Positions 17,876 to 26,685 are shown, numbered from the stretch's first letter. The stretch is 64,000 bases of DNA from Halobacillus litoralis (GCF_020524085.2 NZ_CP129016.1:2536001-2600000), one strand, 5' to 3'. Made by a program: numbers and translations. Notes: generated by a model not told the origin, from the letters alone.

Positions 17876-18043
17876 CCGTAGCAAAAAACATGGGTTTCCA
17901 TACCACTTGGATTGGAATGGGGGTTTAATCTAGCAACGTGATAATTATTACCTACTCCTATATATAGAAAACAAATCCTACAAAAGTGATTTTTAAAAAA
18001 AGATATGACACCACACGTATCTCTTGAAAAAAAGGTGGATTTT

Positions 18044-18553
18044 ATGGAAATTAGAGTTGAGGAACTAAGATTAGAAGATGCAGAAGCAGTATTGAATTTT
18101 GAAAAAGAAAATAGAACCTACTTTGAAAAAATGGTACCAAGTCGAGGTGATAACTATTATAACTTTGACCATTTCATGATGCGCCACAAAGAATTATTAG
18201 ATGAACAGAGAAAAAAGTTATCTTACTTTTATTTGATAAGAAGAACGAATGGCGAAATCTTAGGAAGGATTAACTTAGTAGACATAGACATATCTCAACA
18301 TTCAGGGCACATCGGATATCGAGTGGGTGAAAAACATACAGGGCAAGGGGTTGCAGATAGGGCTTTACATATTCTGATGAATCATTTGAGTAGGGGTGGT
18401 TTCACTAAAATCTTCGCTAAAACAACAAATAATAATATGGCGTCACAAAAAGTCCTGGAGAAAAATGGATTTAAGAAGGGAGAAGAAAGTGACAATGAAT
18501 TTGTTATGAATGGCGAAAAATTGAAATTTGTAAATTACATATGGGCTATATAA
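18044..18553 (+). CDS. GNAT N-acetyltransferase, RimJ/RimL type
   Basis: 169 aa from ATG 18044, supported by AAGGTGG 6 bases upstream. It carries 'ILGRINLVDIDISQHSGHIGYRV' (split here across the typical beta strands), 'GEKHTGQGVADRALHILMNH' (acetyl-CoA motif) and 'NNNMASQKVLEKNGFKK'. Typical RimJ/RimL-like architecture; the protein or small-molecule target is unknown. Confidence 0.85.
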   Translation: MEIRVEELRLEDAEAVLNFEKENRTYFEKMVPSRGDNYYNFDHFMMRHKELLDEQRKKLSYFYLIRRTNGEILGRINLVDIDISQHSGHIGYRVGEKHTGQGVADRALHILMNHLSRGGFTKIFAKTTNNNMASQKVLEKNGFKKGEESDNEFVMNGEKLKFVNYIWAI

Positions 18554-18566
18554 CGCCTCATTAAAC

Positions 18567-18612
18567 CGACTCAGTACTGCGTCTCCAACAGGCGGGGGCG
18601 ATTATTTAATGA
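18567..18612 (+). repeat. Dispersed intergenic repeat, copy 8 (divergent)
   Basis: CGACTCAGTACTGCGTCTCC, then AACAGGCGGGGGCGATTATTTAAT. The GGGGCGATTATT core is the best-preserved part. Confidence 0.5.
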
Positions 18613-18658
18613 AAGCTTGTGGAGAACTCTTAAGTTTCTCGGCAAGCTTTATTTTTAG
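18612..18658 (+). terminator. Intrinsic terminator
   Basis: AAAGCTTG (18612-18619) pairs with CAAGCTTT (18643-18650), with an inner GAGAAC/GTTTCTC pairing, followed by ATTTTT. Confidence 0.75.
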
Positions 18659-18826
18659 GTTAAATGAATAACTGGAAGATCGGACAAGGGAGGTCGGATA
18701 GAATAAAACTTTAACTGATTAACGTAGTACAAAAGCACTCCCTTTAAACAGTAGAATCTGTTCATACAGTTTCTGTTACTAATGGTATAAACTAGTAATT
18801 ATATCTTTTTGACTAGGGGGTAAATA

Positions 18827-21217
18827 ATGAAAAAAACAGTCATGACTGGTTTGGCAGCCATTACGATGCTTGCTACGCCTCTAATGGCCTTAGCGGAAGC
18901 GCCTGAATGGCACAATGTCAACGTGAATGAAACACTGCAGGAGGAAGATGGCAGTCCTTTTAACAGTGAAAACTATGATTTCACGAAGTACTCGAAGGTG
19001 GACGAAAAACTACAGGAAATTGCAAAAGGTAGTAACCGGATTACAGTGGAAAATTCAGCGGAATCTTCCGGCGGACACGACCTTTATACAGTAACCATTT
19101 CCGATCCAACGGCCAAAGGAAAATATGGGTACCAAAAATCGTTGCGACAGAAGATGTTCAAGAACCCTGATAAAGCACAGGCTTTCCTTGAAAAACATCC
19201 TGATTTTAAAGTGCCAGTGATGATTAATGCGTCTATTCATGGCACCGAGTTTGTGGGGTCAGATGCTGCGCTGCAGTTGATTGAGCGTTTTGCGACAGCG
19301 GATGATCAGCAAACGAAGGAGCTGCTTGAAAATCATATTCTTATTTTTAATGTGGTCGCGAATCCTGACGGCCGGATCGATGCGACACGTTTTAACAGCA
19401 ACGGCATTGACTTGAACCGCGATTTCATTACACAGTCTCAAGCGGAAACCAAGCATACTGTGGAGTTGATCAAAGAGTGGAACCCTATGGTCTTCCTTGA
19501 TCTGCATGGATATGTGAAAAGCTATGGCGGGGATGATCATCCAGGTTTAATCGAGCCTTGTACCCCACCGCACAATCCGAACTACGAATATGATTTATTC
19601 TCGAAGTGGGCGCTCGATCAGGCGGAAGCCATGGAAGGAAGCATTGTAGAAAACCGGGCAGATTACGACAATACTTCAAGCGTCGATTATCAGTCGATGA
19701 CAGGTACATATATTCCGCAGCGGGATGATGAGGCAGGCTGGGATGATTATCCACCGATTTTCACACCGATGTATGCCATGTATCACGGGGCTTATGGGTA
19801 CACACTTGAAGCACCGACGAATGATTGGGATGGGGTCCAATGGCATTATGATGCGGTTATGGGAGCCCTCGAATTTTCCAATGATAACAAAGAACAAATG
19901 ATCAAAGACCAAATTGAAGTATTCAAACGGGGCATCCAATTTGATCACCCTTACCATACGGAAGGATTCTTCCCGGAAGCGTACATTTTACCCGTCGATG
20001 AAACAGACCCGACGGCAACTGAAAAAGCAGTTGAGCATCTGATGTTCAATGATATTGATGTCTCCGAGTCGAAGAAATCATTCGAATATGAGGGCGTCTC
20101 GTACCCGGCAGGAACGTATATCGTAGACATGAGCCAGGCGAAAGCTGGACTTGCGAACACGATGCTGTGGGATGGGGAGGATATTACCGACATCACACCA
20201 TCGATGTATGATATTTCTGCCTGGAATTTACCAGAATTGTGGGGCTTTGAAGCGGTAGAGGTTGAAGCGGACAGCTCCTTTGATGTTAAGACGAACGAAG
20301 TGAAGAAAGTAAAAGCGGATGGGGAGTTAACCGGAAACGGTCCCTATGTGATTCCTAACTCTTCTGTAAAAGCTGTTCATCTTGTGAATACTTTGGTGGA
20401 GAATGGGTTTAAAGTGACCATGGATGGTGAGCGTTTCTATGTGGATGCCGACAAGTCGCCTGAACTGAGAAAACTTGTGGAGGCCTCCGGCATTACCGTC
20501 AAATCGACCGAGACTGTTGATGGTGAACCATTAACTTCTCAAAAAGTAACGATTTTAAAAGACGGAGGTATGAACAAAGCTCAATCCCACGCAGGCACCC
20601 TTTTAGCTTTGGAGCGATTAGGTTTTGATGTTCAGGAAATCACACCAAGAGAACTGGCAGAACAAGGATTAGGAGATACAGATGTCTTTTTCTACAGTGG
20701 CACATCTAACTTGATTTCCTATAACAATTGGGCTCCGAACGCTGAATTCGGGCTCGAAACGGAGGCCCAGTATCAGGCTTTTAAAGAAAATGTCGACTCC
20801 TTCGTTGAAGAGGGCGGAAAATATATTGCAGTTGGAGCTGGCGCCTCCGATGCCGCGAAGCAACTGGGGCTGACGGATGTGACTGTTCATAAAGGCGGCT
20901 ACAATAGTAATGGAATCGTCCGAGTGAATTACGATTCTAGTTCCCTGACTTCTGGTTATGGAGCAACCGATTATGGTTTCGTCTACCGCCCTGTTTGGTA
21001 TACGGATGTGGAAGAAACAGATGTCTATGCTACTTTTAAAGATAGCAGTAACTTCTTTATGGCGGGACACTGGGAAGACCGCACGGATGCCCAAGGGCAG
21101 GCGGTCATCATTAAGGAAAAGGAACAGGATGTAACGCTTATTGGACTTGAAGCAGGCTTCCGTGATCACACAGATTACTTATTCCGCCTGTTCTCGAACG
21201 CCATTTATAACAAATAG
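18827..21217 (+). CDS. Secreted M14-family zinc carboxypeptidase, 796 aa
   Basis: A signal peptide (about 1-23, 'TPLMALAEA') is followed by an M14 domain. The zinc ligands are His138 and Glu141 ('NASIHGTEFVGS') and His227 ('FLDLHGYV'). Substrate-positioning residues are in 'NPDGRIDATRFNSNGIDLNRDF' (given in two halves) and the catalytic Glu328 is in 'YGYTLEAPTND'. Beyond about residue 380 is a long C-terminal region, including a Rossmann-like part ('GGMNKAQSHAGTLLALERLG'), seen in large extracellular M14 enzymes. GGGGGT lies before the ATG. It likely trims C-terminal residues from external peptides, complementing the subtilisin at 14.9 kb. Confidence 0.9.
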   Translation: MKKTVMTGLAAITMLATPLMALAEAPEWHNVNVNETLQEEDGSPFNSENYDFTKYSKVDEKLQEIAKGSNRITVENSAESSGGHDLYTVTISDPTAKGKYGYQKSLRQKMFKNPDKAQAFLEKHPDFKVPVMINASIHGTEFVGSDAALQLIERFATADDQQTKELLENHILIFNVVANPDGRIDATRFNSNGIDLNRDFITQSQAETKHTVELIKEWNPMVFLDLHGYVKSYGGDDHPGLIEPCTPPHNPNYEYDLFSKWALDQAEAMEGSIVENRADYDNTSSVDYQSMTGTYIPQRDDEAGWDDYPPIFTPMYAMYHGAYGYTLEAPTNDWDGVQWHYDAVMGALEFSNDNKEQMIKDQIEVFKRGIQFDHPYHTEGFFPEAYILPVDETDPTATEKAVEHLMFNDIDVSESKKSFEYEGVSYPAGTYIVDMSQAKAGLANTMLWDGEDITDITPSMYDISAWNLPELWGFEAVEVEADSSFDVKTNEVKKVKADGELTGNGPYVIPNSSVKAVHLVNTLVENGFKVTMDGERFYVDADKSPELRKLVEASGITVKSTETVDGEPLTSQKVTILKDGGMNKAQSHAGTLLALERLGFDVQEITPRELAEQGLGDTDVFFYSGTSNLISYNNWAPNAEFGLETEAQYQAFKENVDSFVEEGGKYIAVGAGASDAAKQLGLTDVTVHKGGYNSNGIVRVNYDSSSLTSGYGATDYGFVYRPVWYTDVEETDVYATFKDSSNFFMAGHWEDRTDAQGQAVIIKEKEQDVTLIGLEAGFRDHTDYLFRLFSNAIYNK

Positions 21218-21233
21218 CAATACGGTAGGTCCA

Positions 21234-21283
21234 CCACCTTCAGTCAACCAGATTATGGATGACTGAGGGTGTTCTTTTTTTGG
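21234..21283 (+). terminator. Terminator of the carboxypeptidase gene
   Basis: CACCTTCAGTCA / TGACTGAGGGTG stem with a 13-nt loop and a TTCTTTTTTT tail. Confidence 0.85.
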
Positions 21284-21378
21284 TTTCTGAAATCGAAGAA
21301 AGGTGTGGTCCTCTTGATTAAGGGTTTTATATTATTTTGTAGATTGGAATAAACTATCTCCATAAAGGAGCTGGTAGC

Positions 21379-21642
21379 GTGGATGTTAACGGGAAAATAA
21401 TTCGGGGAGAGTTTGATCGAATCAATGACGAATTTGTACTGAATCAAGTGAAGCACTTTACGACTCAATCCACCCTTAATAAAGACCAATTGGAGATCAT
21501 TTATGACTATTTGAATAATCATAAAGATGAAGAAGATGGTCAAATCCTTACGTTGAATGAACAGATGATTGTTCGGTTGAGTCAGGAAGAGTCGAGTCAG
21601 TTTATAGAAGACTTAAACCAGATTCGTGGATTGTACCAATAA
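21379..21642 (+). CDS. Hypothetical protein, 87 aa
   Basis: GTG start at 21379 behind AAAGGAGCTGG. It is an acidic, helical, soluble protein ('STLNKDQLEIIYDYLNNH', 'EESSQFIEDLNQIRGLYQ'). No family recognised; no Cys, no signal peptide. A repeat copy with terminator follows 25 bases later. Confidence 0.6.
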   Translation: MDVNGKIIRGEFDRINDEFVLNQVKHFTTQSTLNKDQLEIIYDYLNNHKDEEDGQILTLNEQMIVRLSQEESSQFIEDLNQIRGLYQ

Positions 21643-21667
21643 ACAAGTTCCTATCATATTTAGATTT

Positions 21668-21732
21668 TATCTAGAACTATAATCTTCAACAAAAGGCGGC
21701 GATTGTAAAACATAGACAATCGCTTTTTTTAT
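21668..21732 (+). repeat. Dispersed intergenic repeat, copy 9 (terminator-bearing)
   Basis: TATCTAGAACTATAATCTTC, then AACAAAAGGCGGCGATTGT...ACAATCGC and seven T. GCGATTGT/ACAATCGC is a perfect 8-bp stem. Confidence 0.7.
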
Positions 21733-22004
21733 TTTAGAAGGGTATTTGTGTAATAGAGCACCTAGAGTGTAAATATTTTATTCATGTCCCGGAGTTTTTA
21801 ATTGTGGATAAAAATGGAAGAGGTTATCATTTTTTGAAGAAGAAGCTGGGAATGTTCCTTTGAGACATACGTGTGGTCCTTCTTCATTAAGTTAGACATA
21901 GGGAATGTCTGAAGGTAATCAACTGTTTTCTTGCCATTGAAAGTTTAAGATGAAATTCATTCAAGAGGAACAAGTTTGGGATTTTCGTTGGAAATATAAA
22001 CGAC
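21733..22004. other. Intergenic stretch, no gene seen
   Basis: AT-rich and without a supported start. A weak resemblance to the dispersed repeat (GAAATTCATTCAAG near 21954) is too poor to call. Confidence 0.4.
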
Positions 22005-22040
22005 TCCGCCTTTCCTTAAGGGCGGTTTTTTATTTTGTAG
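22005..22040. terminator. Hairpin terminator at the end of the DUF3189 gene
   Basis: CCGCCTTTCC/GGGCGG-type stem followed by TTTTTTATTTT on the plus strand, overlapping the last codons of the minus-strand gene. It may serve both directions. Confidence 0.5.
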
Positions 22041-22540
22041 GCTTTATTTTCAAGAACGATCACATCCTGGTCATAAGAATCATGAGCCGTCTTTTTTGTA
22101 TGATTGACCAACTCCCCTATCAGAGGATGACATTTTTGCGCCCCTTTTATTAACAGAGGAACGCCGAGTGAATCTATACCCAATCCACGCGATAACCCTC
22201 CACCGATTGACATAACGAAAGGGACAGTAGGTGAAGTGTTGGAGAATACGATTTTTTCCTGGATGTCCAAGAGTGCGAATAGTACAAAACAAAGTTCTTT
22301 TAATGCGGGGACAACGATTTTTGAGTTTTTCCTACCCAGGGTATACACGTGATCTCCATCATGATCTTGTCCATGGTAGATCAATTTTCCGGCATCTTTT
22401 TTAGTGAGTTCATTAAAGAAAGGGATTTCTAATACTTGTTCATCGCTCAATTTTTGTCCTTGCTTAATATAACCCAAGTGATAAGCGGCAGCTATGGAAG
22501 TGGTATGAGTTCCAGCATAGTCATTGTAAATATATATCAT
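22016..22540 (-). CDS. DUF3189 family protein
   Basis: 174 aa from ATG 22540, fixed by AAAGGAGAGGG directly upstream. The N-terminal 'MIYIYNDYAGTHTTSIAAAY' is the DUF3189 hallmark, and 'LIYHGQDHDGDHVYTLGRKN' follows. The phosphate-binding-like first loop suggests a nucleotide- or phosphate-binding fold, but no function is established. It is divergent from the membrane protein at 22614, sharing a 73-base intergenic region. Confidence 0.75.
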   Translation of the reverse strand: MIYIYNDYAGTHTTSIAAAYHLGYIKQGQKLSDEQVLEIPFFNELTKKDAGKLIYHGQDHDGDHVYTLGRKNSKIVVPALKELCFVLFALLDIQEKIVFSNTSPTVPFVMSIGGGLSRGLGIDSLGVPLLIKGAQKCHPLIGELVNHTKKTAHDSYDQDVIVLENKAYKIKNRP

Positions 22541-22613
22541 AAATCCCTCTCCTTTCATTCATACTAAATTTAGGTGGCATATTATAAGGATGTGCCAGGA
22601 GGAGGAATTATAT

Positions 22614-22904
22614 TTGGAAGAATTTCCGATCATCCACACAAATGTTTGGGATGCCGTTATTGCTGTCCCTTCCGTCATTATACTTACTGAGTTAATCAAA
22701 ATATTTCTTAAGCCTTCAAAAGGATGGGTGCCAAGCATTGCGAACGTTCTGGGATTAGGTATTTCTATATTTATTGCACACAAAAGTAATTTATCGGCCG
22801 GGATATTCATGGGTCTTTTTTATGGGAATGCAGCAGTCGGAGGCTATGCTTCTATCAAGACATCTTTGCAGGTGTTAAGGGAAAAGAGAAAAAATAATGA
22901 TTAA
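22614..22904 (+). CDS. Small membrane protein, 96 aa
   Basis: The open frame begins at 22590, but AGGAGGAGG at 22598 points to TTG 22614. There are two or three hydrophobic segments ('AVIAVPSVIILTELIKIFL', 'ANVLGLGISIFIAH', 'GIFMGLFYGNAAVGGYASI') and a strongly basic tail. Size and topology are holin-like, but no phage genes are nearby, so I leave the function open. Confidence 0.6.
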   Translation: MEEFPIIHTNVWDAVIAVPSVIILTELIKIFLKPSKGWVPSIANVLGLGISIFIAHKSNLSAGIFMGLFYGNAAVGGYASIKTSLQVLREKRKNND

Positions 22905-22964
22905 AAATACACGGACTCTTTTAATCTGAATACGATAGATGTAAACACAAAGGGATGTGGATTT

Positions 22965-23210
22965 GTGCCGCTATCTTTAGTTTTCAACCAAATTGTAGTA
23001 AATGCACTAAATGAAAACGGAACGATTGCAACGGGTCAAGTTAACCAACCTGATTGGACATGGCAAGGAAAGAATAATAACGCTGCAGGTATTACAGTAG
23101 GATTCTTTGTAGCTGCAAATACGATCAATAATTTAATTGACAATGATGTAGCAGACGCGAATACATCGAATCCTGAAGTAAGCAATCCTCAGCCAAACGT
23201 CCAATATTAA
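22965..23210 (+). CDS. Small protein, 81 aa, faintly GerPA/GerPF-like
   Basis: GTG start at 22965. The product has 'GQVNQPDWTWQGKNNNAAG' and 'FFVAANTINNLIDNDVADAN'. The end loosely resembles the 'NTFDSDVADQ' region of spore germination GerPA/GerPF proteins, but the N-terminus does not match well. I am not confident in the resemblance. Terminator downstream. Confidence 0.5.
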   Translation: MPLSLVFNQIVVNALNENGTIATGQVNQPDWTWQGKNNNAAGITVGFFVAANTINNLIDNDVADANTSNPEVSNPQPNVQY

Positions 23211-23318
23211 AGGGTATTCAAATATGTAAATGGAAACATTTGAGTGTTGCCTGATCTAGGAAATGATAACGTATTCCAATGAATTTTGATGACTCAAAAT
23301 AGGAACCTGGACTTATAG

Positions 23319-23370
23319 AGCACGATGAACGGACGACAACGTTATGTCCATTCATCGTGCTTTTGTTCTA
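23319..23370 (+). terminator. Intrinsic terminator
   Basis: AGCACGATGAA (23319 on) pairs with TTCATCGTGCT (to 23361), followed by TTTGTTCTATTT. Confidence 0.75.
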
Positions 23371-23436
23371 TTTATCGTAATGATGTTTGGTCCATACTCC
23401 TCCAGGGAAAATGGGGCATATTCGGAGGTGCAGCTT

Positions 23437-24144
23437 ATGAAAAAACATCGAAAATGGTGGATCGGATTGCTCGTATTGGTTGCCATCAGCCTTGGAGTGT
23501 TTGGATTCCAATCATCCATGTCTCATCAACAGGAAGAACAAATCGTCGCTCTCGGTGATTCATTGACTTACGGAGTGGGAGATGAAAGTGGCCATGGGTA
23601 TGTCGAGAATTTACAACAATGGTTCGATAAAAATCACGACGATCCCGTCACCGTTGATAATTATGCCATACCAGGTCAGCAGAGTGATGGAATGCTCGGC
23701 CAAATGAATGAAGCAGCCGTATTGAAATCGATTGAACATGCGGATTATATTCTATTTTTTATCGGAATGAACGATATCATCAAAAGTAATGGAGGGGATC
23801 TTTCTCCATTACATGAAGATAAAATCGCCATTGGGAAAAAGGATTATGAGAAGAATGTCAAAACGATACTGGATCAGATCCGTGAGAAGAATCCGGAGGC
23901 ACCGATATTATTTCTCGGTTTATACAACCCATATCCGGACAAACCTGATATCGGTCAAATCATCAAAGGCTGGAACACAACGAGTCAGTCGATCATAGAG
24001 CCTTATGAGAATGTCACGTTTATCCCAACGAACGATTTGTATGAAGAAAAGTCCTCGCGCTATTTCAGTGATGAAGTCCATTTGAATGAACAAGGGTACG
24101 AGAAGCTGACGGTGCGAATCATCAAAGCCTATGATTTCAAATAG
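23437..24144 (+). CDS. SGNH/GDSL-family hydrolase, YpmR-like
   Basis: 235 aa from ATG 23437 (GGAGGTG upstream; longer frames lack support). An N-terminal membrane anchor or uncleaved signal ('WWIGLLVLVAISLGVFGF') is followed by GDSL blocks: I 'IVALGDSLTYGVGDESGHGY' (Ser nucleophile), III 'FFIGMNDIIKSNGG' and V 'YFSDEVHLNEQGYEKL' (Asp and His). All catalytic blocks are present. It is similar in layout to B. subtilis YpmR, an extracytoplasmic lipase/esterase-like protein of unknown substrate. Confidence 0.85.
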   Translation: MKKHRKWWIGLLVLVAISLGVFGFQSSMSHQQEEQIVALGDSLTYGVGDESGHGYVENLQQWFDKNHDDPVTVDNYAIPGQQSDGMLGQMNEAAVLKSIEHADYILFFIGMNDIIKSNGGDLSPLHEDKIAIGKKDYEKNVKTILDQIREKNPEAPILFLGLYNPYPDKPDIGQIIKGWNTTSQSIIEPYENVTFIPTNDLYEEKSSRYFSDEVHLNEQGYEKLTVRIIKAYDFK

Positions 24145-24150
24145 GGCAAT

Positions 24151-24186
24151 AAAAAAAGGGCTTCCTTGTGAGGAAGTCCTTTTTGA
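24151..24186. terminator. Bidirectional terminator
   Basis: GGGCTTCCT/AGGAAGTCC stem with a TGTG loop, flanked by A7 and T5, between converging genes. Confidence 0.85.
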
Positions 24187-24192
24187 TGGATT

Positions 24193-24561
24193 TTAACTGG
24201 AGAATATTCCTCCCAATTGGAAGCCGGTCCAGGCTAAAGCAATCCCAAGCGTGTAGCTGAGGACGGTATACAGGACGAAAATCTTCCAGTTCTTCTTGAA
24301 GCGAAGCTGGACCGATTCCAACTTGAAGGTAGAAAAGGTCGTAAAAGCACCGAGAATACCTGTGCCTAAGAAGAGCACCGAGAAATTGGAGAGATCAAGA
24401 CCTGTGAGAAGCCCGAGTGTAAAAGAGCCGAGCAGGTTGACAAAAAGGGTGGCAACAGGGAGAGTGGAGACTGTACGTTTACTGATCCATTGGCTGATTC
24501 CATAGCGTAGGATCGCTCCTATGAACCCGCCCGCACCAACAAGCAAGAGTTTAGAGAGCAT
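24193..24561 (-). CDS. crcB: Fluoride exporter CrcB/Fluc, subunit 2
   Basis: 122 aa with four membrane helices. CrcB motifs: 'GAGGFIGAILRYGI', 'NLLGSFTLGLLTG' and 'GILGAFTTFSTF' (the phenylalanine/threonine-rich pore helix). It begins at the last base of the upstream crcB stop (ATG/TGA-type overlap at 24561), so the two are translationally coupled. Paired CrcB proteins of about 120 aa are known to form antiparallel heterodimeric fluoride channels; here that is inferred from the pair. Confidence 0.93.
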   Translation of the reverse strand: MLSKLLLVGAGGFIGAILRYGISQWISKRTVSTLPVATLFVNLLGSFTLGLLTGLDLSNFSVLFLGTGILGAFTTFSTFKLESVQLRFKKNWKIFVLYTVLSYTLGIALAWTGFQLGGIFSS

Positions 24562-24935
24562 CAGGAAGCCCTCCTTTTTCCAAGGGTGAAACCGAGCATA
24601 GATAAGGCTAACCCACCGAAAATGCTTATGGCTATGTAAAGGAGGCTGAGGACCACATCTCCACGTTCATAGAGCGAAACGGCGTCCATACTCAGGGTGG
24701 AGAATGTCGTGTACGACCCGACCAGCCCTGTACCGAGAGCTGCTTTCCATTTTGAAGAAAGGGAAAACTTCTCGACGATTCCCATCGTAAACCAGGCCAG
24801 AAGAAAGCTCCCGGTCAAATTTACTGTCAGCGTCGAATACGGAAACCACTGGTCAGGCGCCTTCAGCCATTCGCCGATCAGAAACCGAAGGGATGCGCCG
24901 ATCATCCCACCTATTCCGACATAAAAATAAATCAT
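24561..24935 (-). CDS. crcB: Fluoride exporter CrcB/Fluc, subunit 1
   Basis: 124 aa with four helices and motifs 'GIGGMIGASLRFLIGEWL', 'NLTGSFLLAW' and 'GLVGSYTTFSTLSMDAV'. AGGAGG lies upstream of the ATG. I looked for a fluoride riboswitch in the leader (24936-25060) and see no convincing one, so regulation is open. Confidence 0.93.
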   Translation of the reverse strand: MIYFYVGIGGMIGASLRFLIGEWLKAPDQWFPYSTLTVNLTGSFLLAWFTMGIVEKFSLSSKWKAALGTGLVGSYTTFSTLSMDAVSLYERGDVVLSLLYIAISIFGGLALSMLGFTLGKRRAS

Positions 24936-25063
24936 TCCACAAACCTCCTACAAATCTAATCGTTATTATATAGACTTTCGGAGTAATTTAAAAGGAATGC
25001 TTTTTTTACACGGCAAGAAGCCTTATAATTTACATAATAGTACCAAACGAAAGAGGGTTACGC

Positions 25064-26203
25064 ATGATACGGAGAATTTTGAAGAACATAGATTTTACCA
25101 TCCTATTCGCTGTATTGGCTTTGTCTGCTTTCGGTACGGTGATGGTGTACAGTGCCAGTATGGTCAGTGGTGTCATGGTTTACGAAGTAACCCCTGATTA
25201 CTTTTTCAACAGGCAGTTGATGTCATGGGGAATTGGTTTGATTGCCCTATTCCTTGGGATCATCTTTCCTTACAAAAACTATCGAAGACTGTTCAAGCTG
25301 ATTCTGCTTGGAACCGTCATCCTTCTTGCCGCAGTCTTTGTATTCGGACATACGTCCAACAATGCCCAATCATGGCTTCCGATTCCTGGACTTGGAAAAT
25401 TCCAGCCGGCTGAATTGGCCAAGATGTCCTTGATCATTTACATGGCGACCATTTTCACGAAAAAGAGTGGGTATATTGAAGATTTCACGAGAGCGCTGTT
25501 GCCGCCGATCATTTTGATGATGCTGGTCGTAGCGATGATTTTGAAACAGCCGGATTTAGGGACAGCCCTGATTGCCCTCGCGGTATCCGGACTGATCATC
25601 ATGTCGAGCGGATTAAAGAAGGTCCACCTCTTTTCCATGATCGGGATTGCTCTTGCAGGGGCGATCTTCATGTACAATTTCGGTCTCAGTGAAGAGCAAC
25701 TCTCCCGTTTCGACGGTGCCTATCAACCGTTCGAATACGCCGATGATGCCGGGTACCAGCTGATCAACTCTTACCTTGCGATCCATAATGGAGGGTTGTT
25801 CGGCACAGGACTTGGTGCTGGCGTACAGAAACTCGGATACTTACCTGAAGCCCATACCGACTTTATCATGGCCGTCATTGCCGAAGAGTTAGGCGTAGTC
25901 GGTGTCGGTGTGGTGTTGTTGTTACTTGGTTTGATCGTGCTGCGTGGTTTCTATGTCAGTATGGAAAGCCATGACACGTTCGGCCGCCTGCTTGCCATCG
26001 GGGTCTCCGGTTTAATCGGGATCCAGGCGATTGTCAACCTTGGTGGTTTGACCGGCTTGTTACCGCTGACGGGGGTACCGCTTCCGTTTGTCAGTTATGG
26101 AGGAACATCGCTGCTCATGATGATGTTTTCTGCAGGAATTCTGATCAACATCCATGCCATATCAAAAATTAAAAAAGATCAGGAGCAGAAAGCAGCCGCC
26201 TAA
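25064..26203 (+). CDS. FtsW/RodA/SpoVE family peptidoglycan glycosyltransferase
   Basis: 379 aa with about ten membrane helices. SEDS-family landmarks: 'FGTVMVYSASMVSG' (helix 1), 'QPAELAKMSLIIYMA' (helix 4 region), 'LKQPDLGTALIALAVSG' (with the conserved Asp), 'LPEAHTDFIMAVIAEELGVV' and 'GLTGLLPLTGVPLPFVSYGG'. Such enzymes polymerise lipid II with a partner class B PBP. No PBP gene lies nearby, so whether it serves division (FtsW), elongation (RodA) or the spore (SpoVE) cannot be settled here. Terminator directly after. Confidence 0.92.
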   Translation: MIRRILKNIDFTILFAVLALSAFGTVMVYSASMVSGVMVYEVTPDYFFNRQLMSWGIGLIALFLGIIFPYKNYRRLFKLILLGTVILLAAVFVFGHTSNNAQSWLPIPGLGKFQPAELAKMSLIIYMATIFTKKSGYIEDFTRALLPPIILMMLVVAMILKQPDLGTALIALAVSGLIIMSSGLKKVHLFSMIGIALAGAIFMYNFGLSEEQLSRFDGAYQPFEYADDAGYQLINSYLAIHNGGLFGTGLGAGVQKLGYLPEAHTDFIMAVIAEELGVVGVGVVLLLLGLIVLRGFYVSMESHDTFGRLLAIGVSGLIGIQAIVNLGGLTGLLPLTGVPLPFVSYGGTSLLMMMFSAGILINIHAISKIKKDQEQKAAA

Positions 26204-26208
26204 GCGAA

Positions 26209-26238
26209 GAACGTCACCGATAAAGGTGGCGTTTTTTG
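26209..26238 (+). terminator. Terminator of the FtsW-family gene
   Basis: AACGTCACC/GGTGGCGTT stem, 6-nt loop, then TTTTTGTT. Confidence 0.85.
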
Positions 26239-26284
26239 TTGTGGCGCTTATCTTGTGGTCAGAGAATATGTGTGCCTCGGCAAA

Positions 26285-26389
26285 GAGTGGCCGAGTCGCG
26301 CCAAAGGATGGGTGAAACGCGCTAAAGAGTGCTCGAGTCGCGCTAAAGGACGGTTGAACCGCGCCAAAGGGAAGATGGAATACTCCAAA
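26285..26389 (+). repeat. Intergenic array of five 21-bp units
   Basis: Units start at 26285, 26306, 26327, 26348 and 26369. Each contains a CGCGCYAAA-type end (GTCGCGCCAAA, AACGCGCTAAA and so on); the fifth is degenerate. Odd and even units differ in a paired way. A 66-codon frame crosses it ('SRAKGWVKRAKECSSRAKGR'), but it has no ribosome binding site and looks like a by-product of the repeats. Confidence 0.8.
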
Positions 26390-26685
26390 GAGCAGCAGTG
26401 GATAGCCCTAAAGAAGACCGTCACTTTAGGTCGAGAAAATTGCATAAAACAATAAGATAAATACTCCATGTGAATAGCATACAAATGTTTTCAACTATTG
26501 AAGGGAACTCGAAACGAATTTCTGAAAATACTGAAACGTAACCGCACTCTCATTCGTTAGTATAATAAGCAGGCATTTTAAGAACTTTATCAAATGATAT
26601 ATAGCGGTGACTATATTGGTTGAGATCTTGAACGATGATAAGCGGATAGATGTTTTTCAAACCATAAAGGGAAGGAGTGGCGCTG

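Noticed and set aside
1600..21732. Integron with attC sites
   Set aside because: The dispersed repeat lacks attC core features (RYYYAAC pairs) and no integrase gene is visible in the window, so only a cassette-like layout is claimed.
22614..22904. Phage holin
   Set aside because: Topology fits loosely but no phage genes are nearby.
24936..25063. Fluoride riboswitch upstream of the crcB pair
   Set aside because: I could not find the conserved fluoride-aptamer pattern in the leader.
26285..26389. CRISPR array
   Set aside because: Units are 21-bp direct tandem repeats without unique spacers and no cas genes are present.
26255..26455. 66-codon plus frame across the 21-bp repeats
   Set aside because: No start signal; the repeated 'SRAKG' pattern follows from the DNA repeat. 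The minus strand gives an equally open frame.
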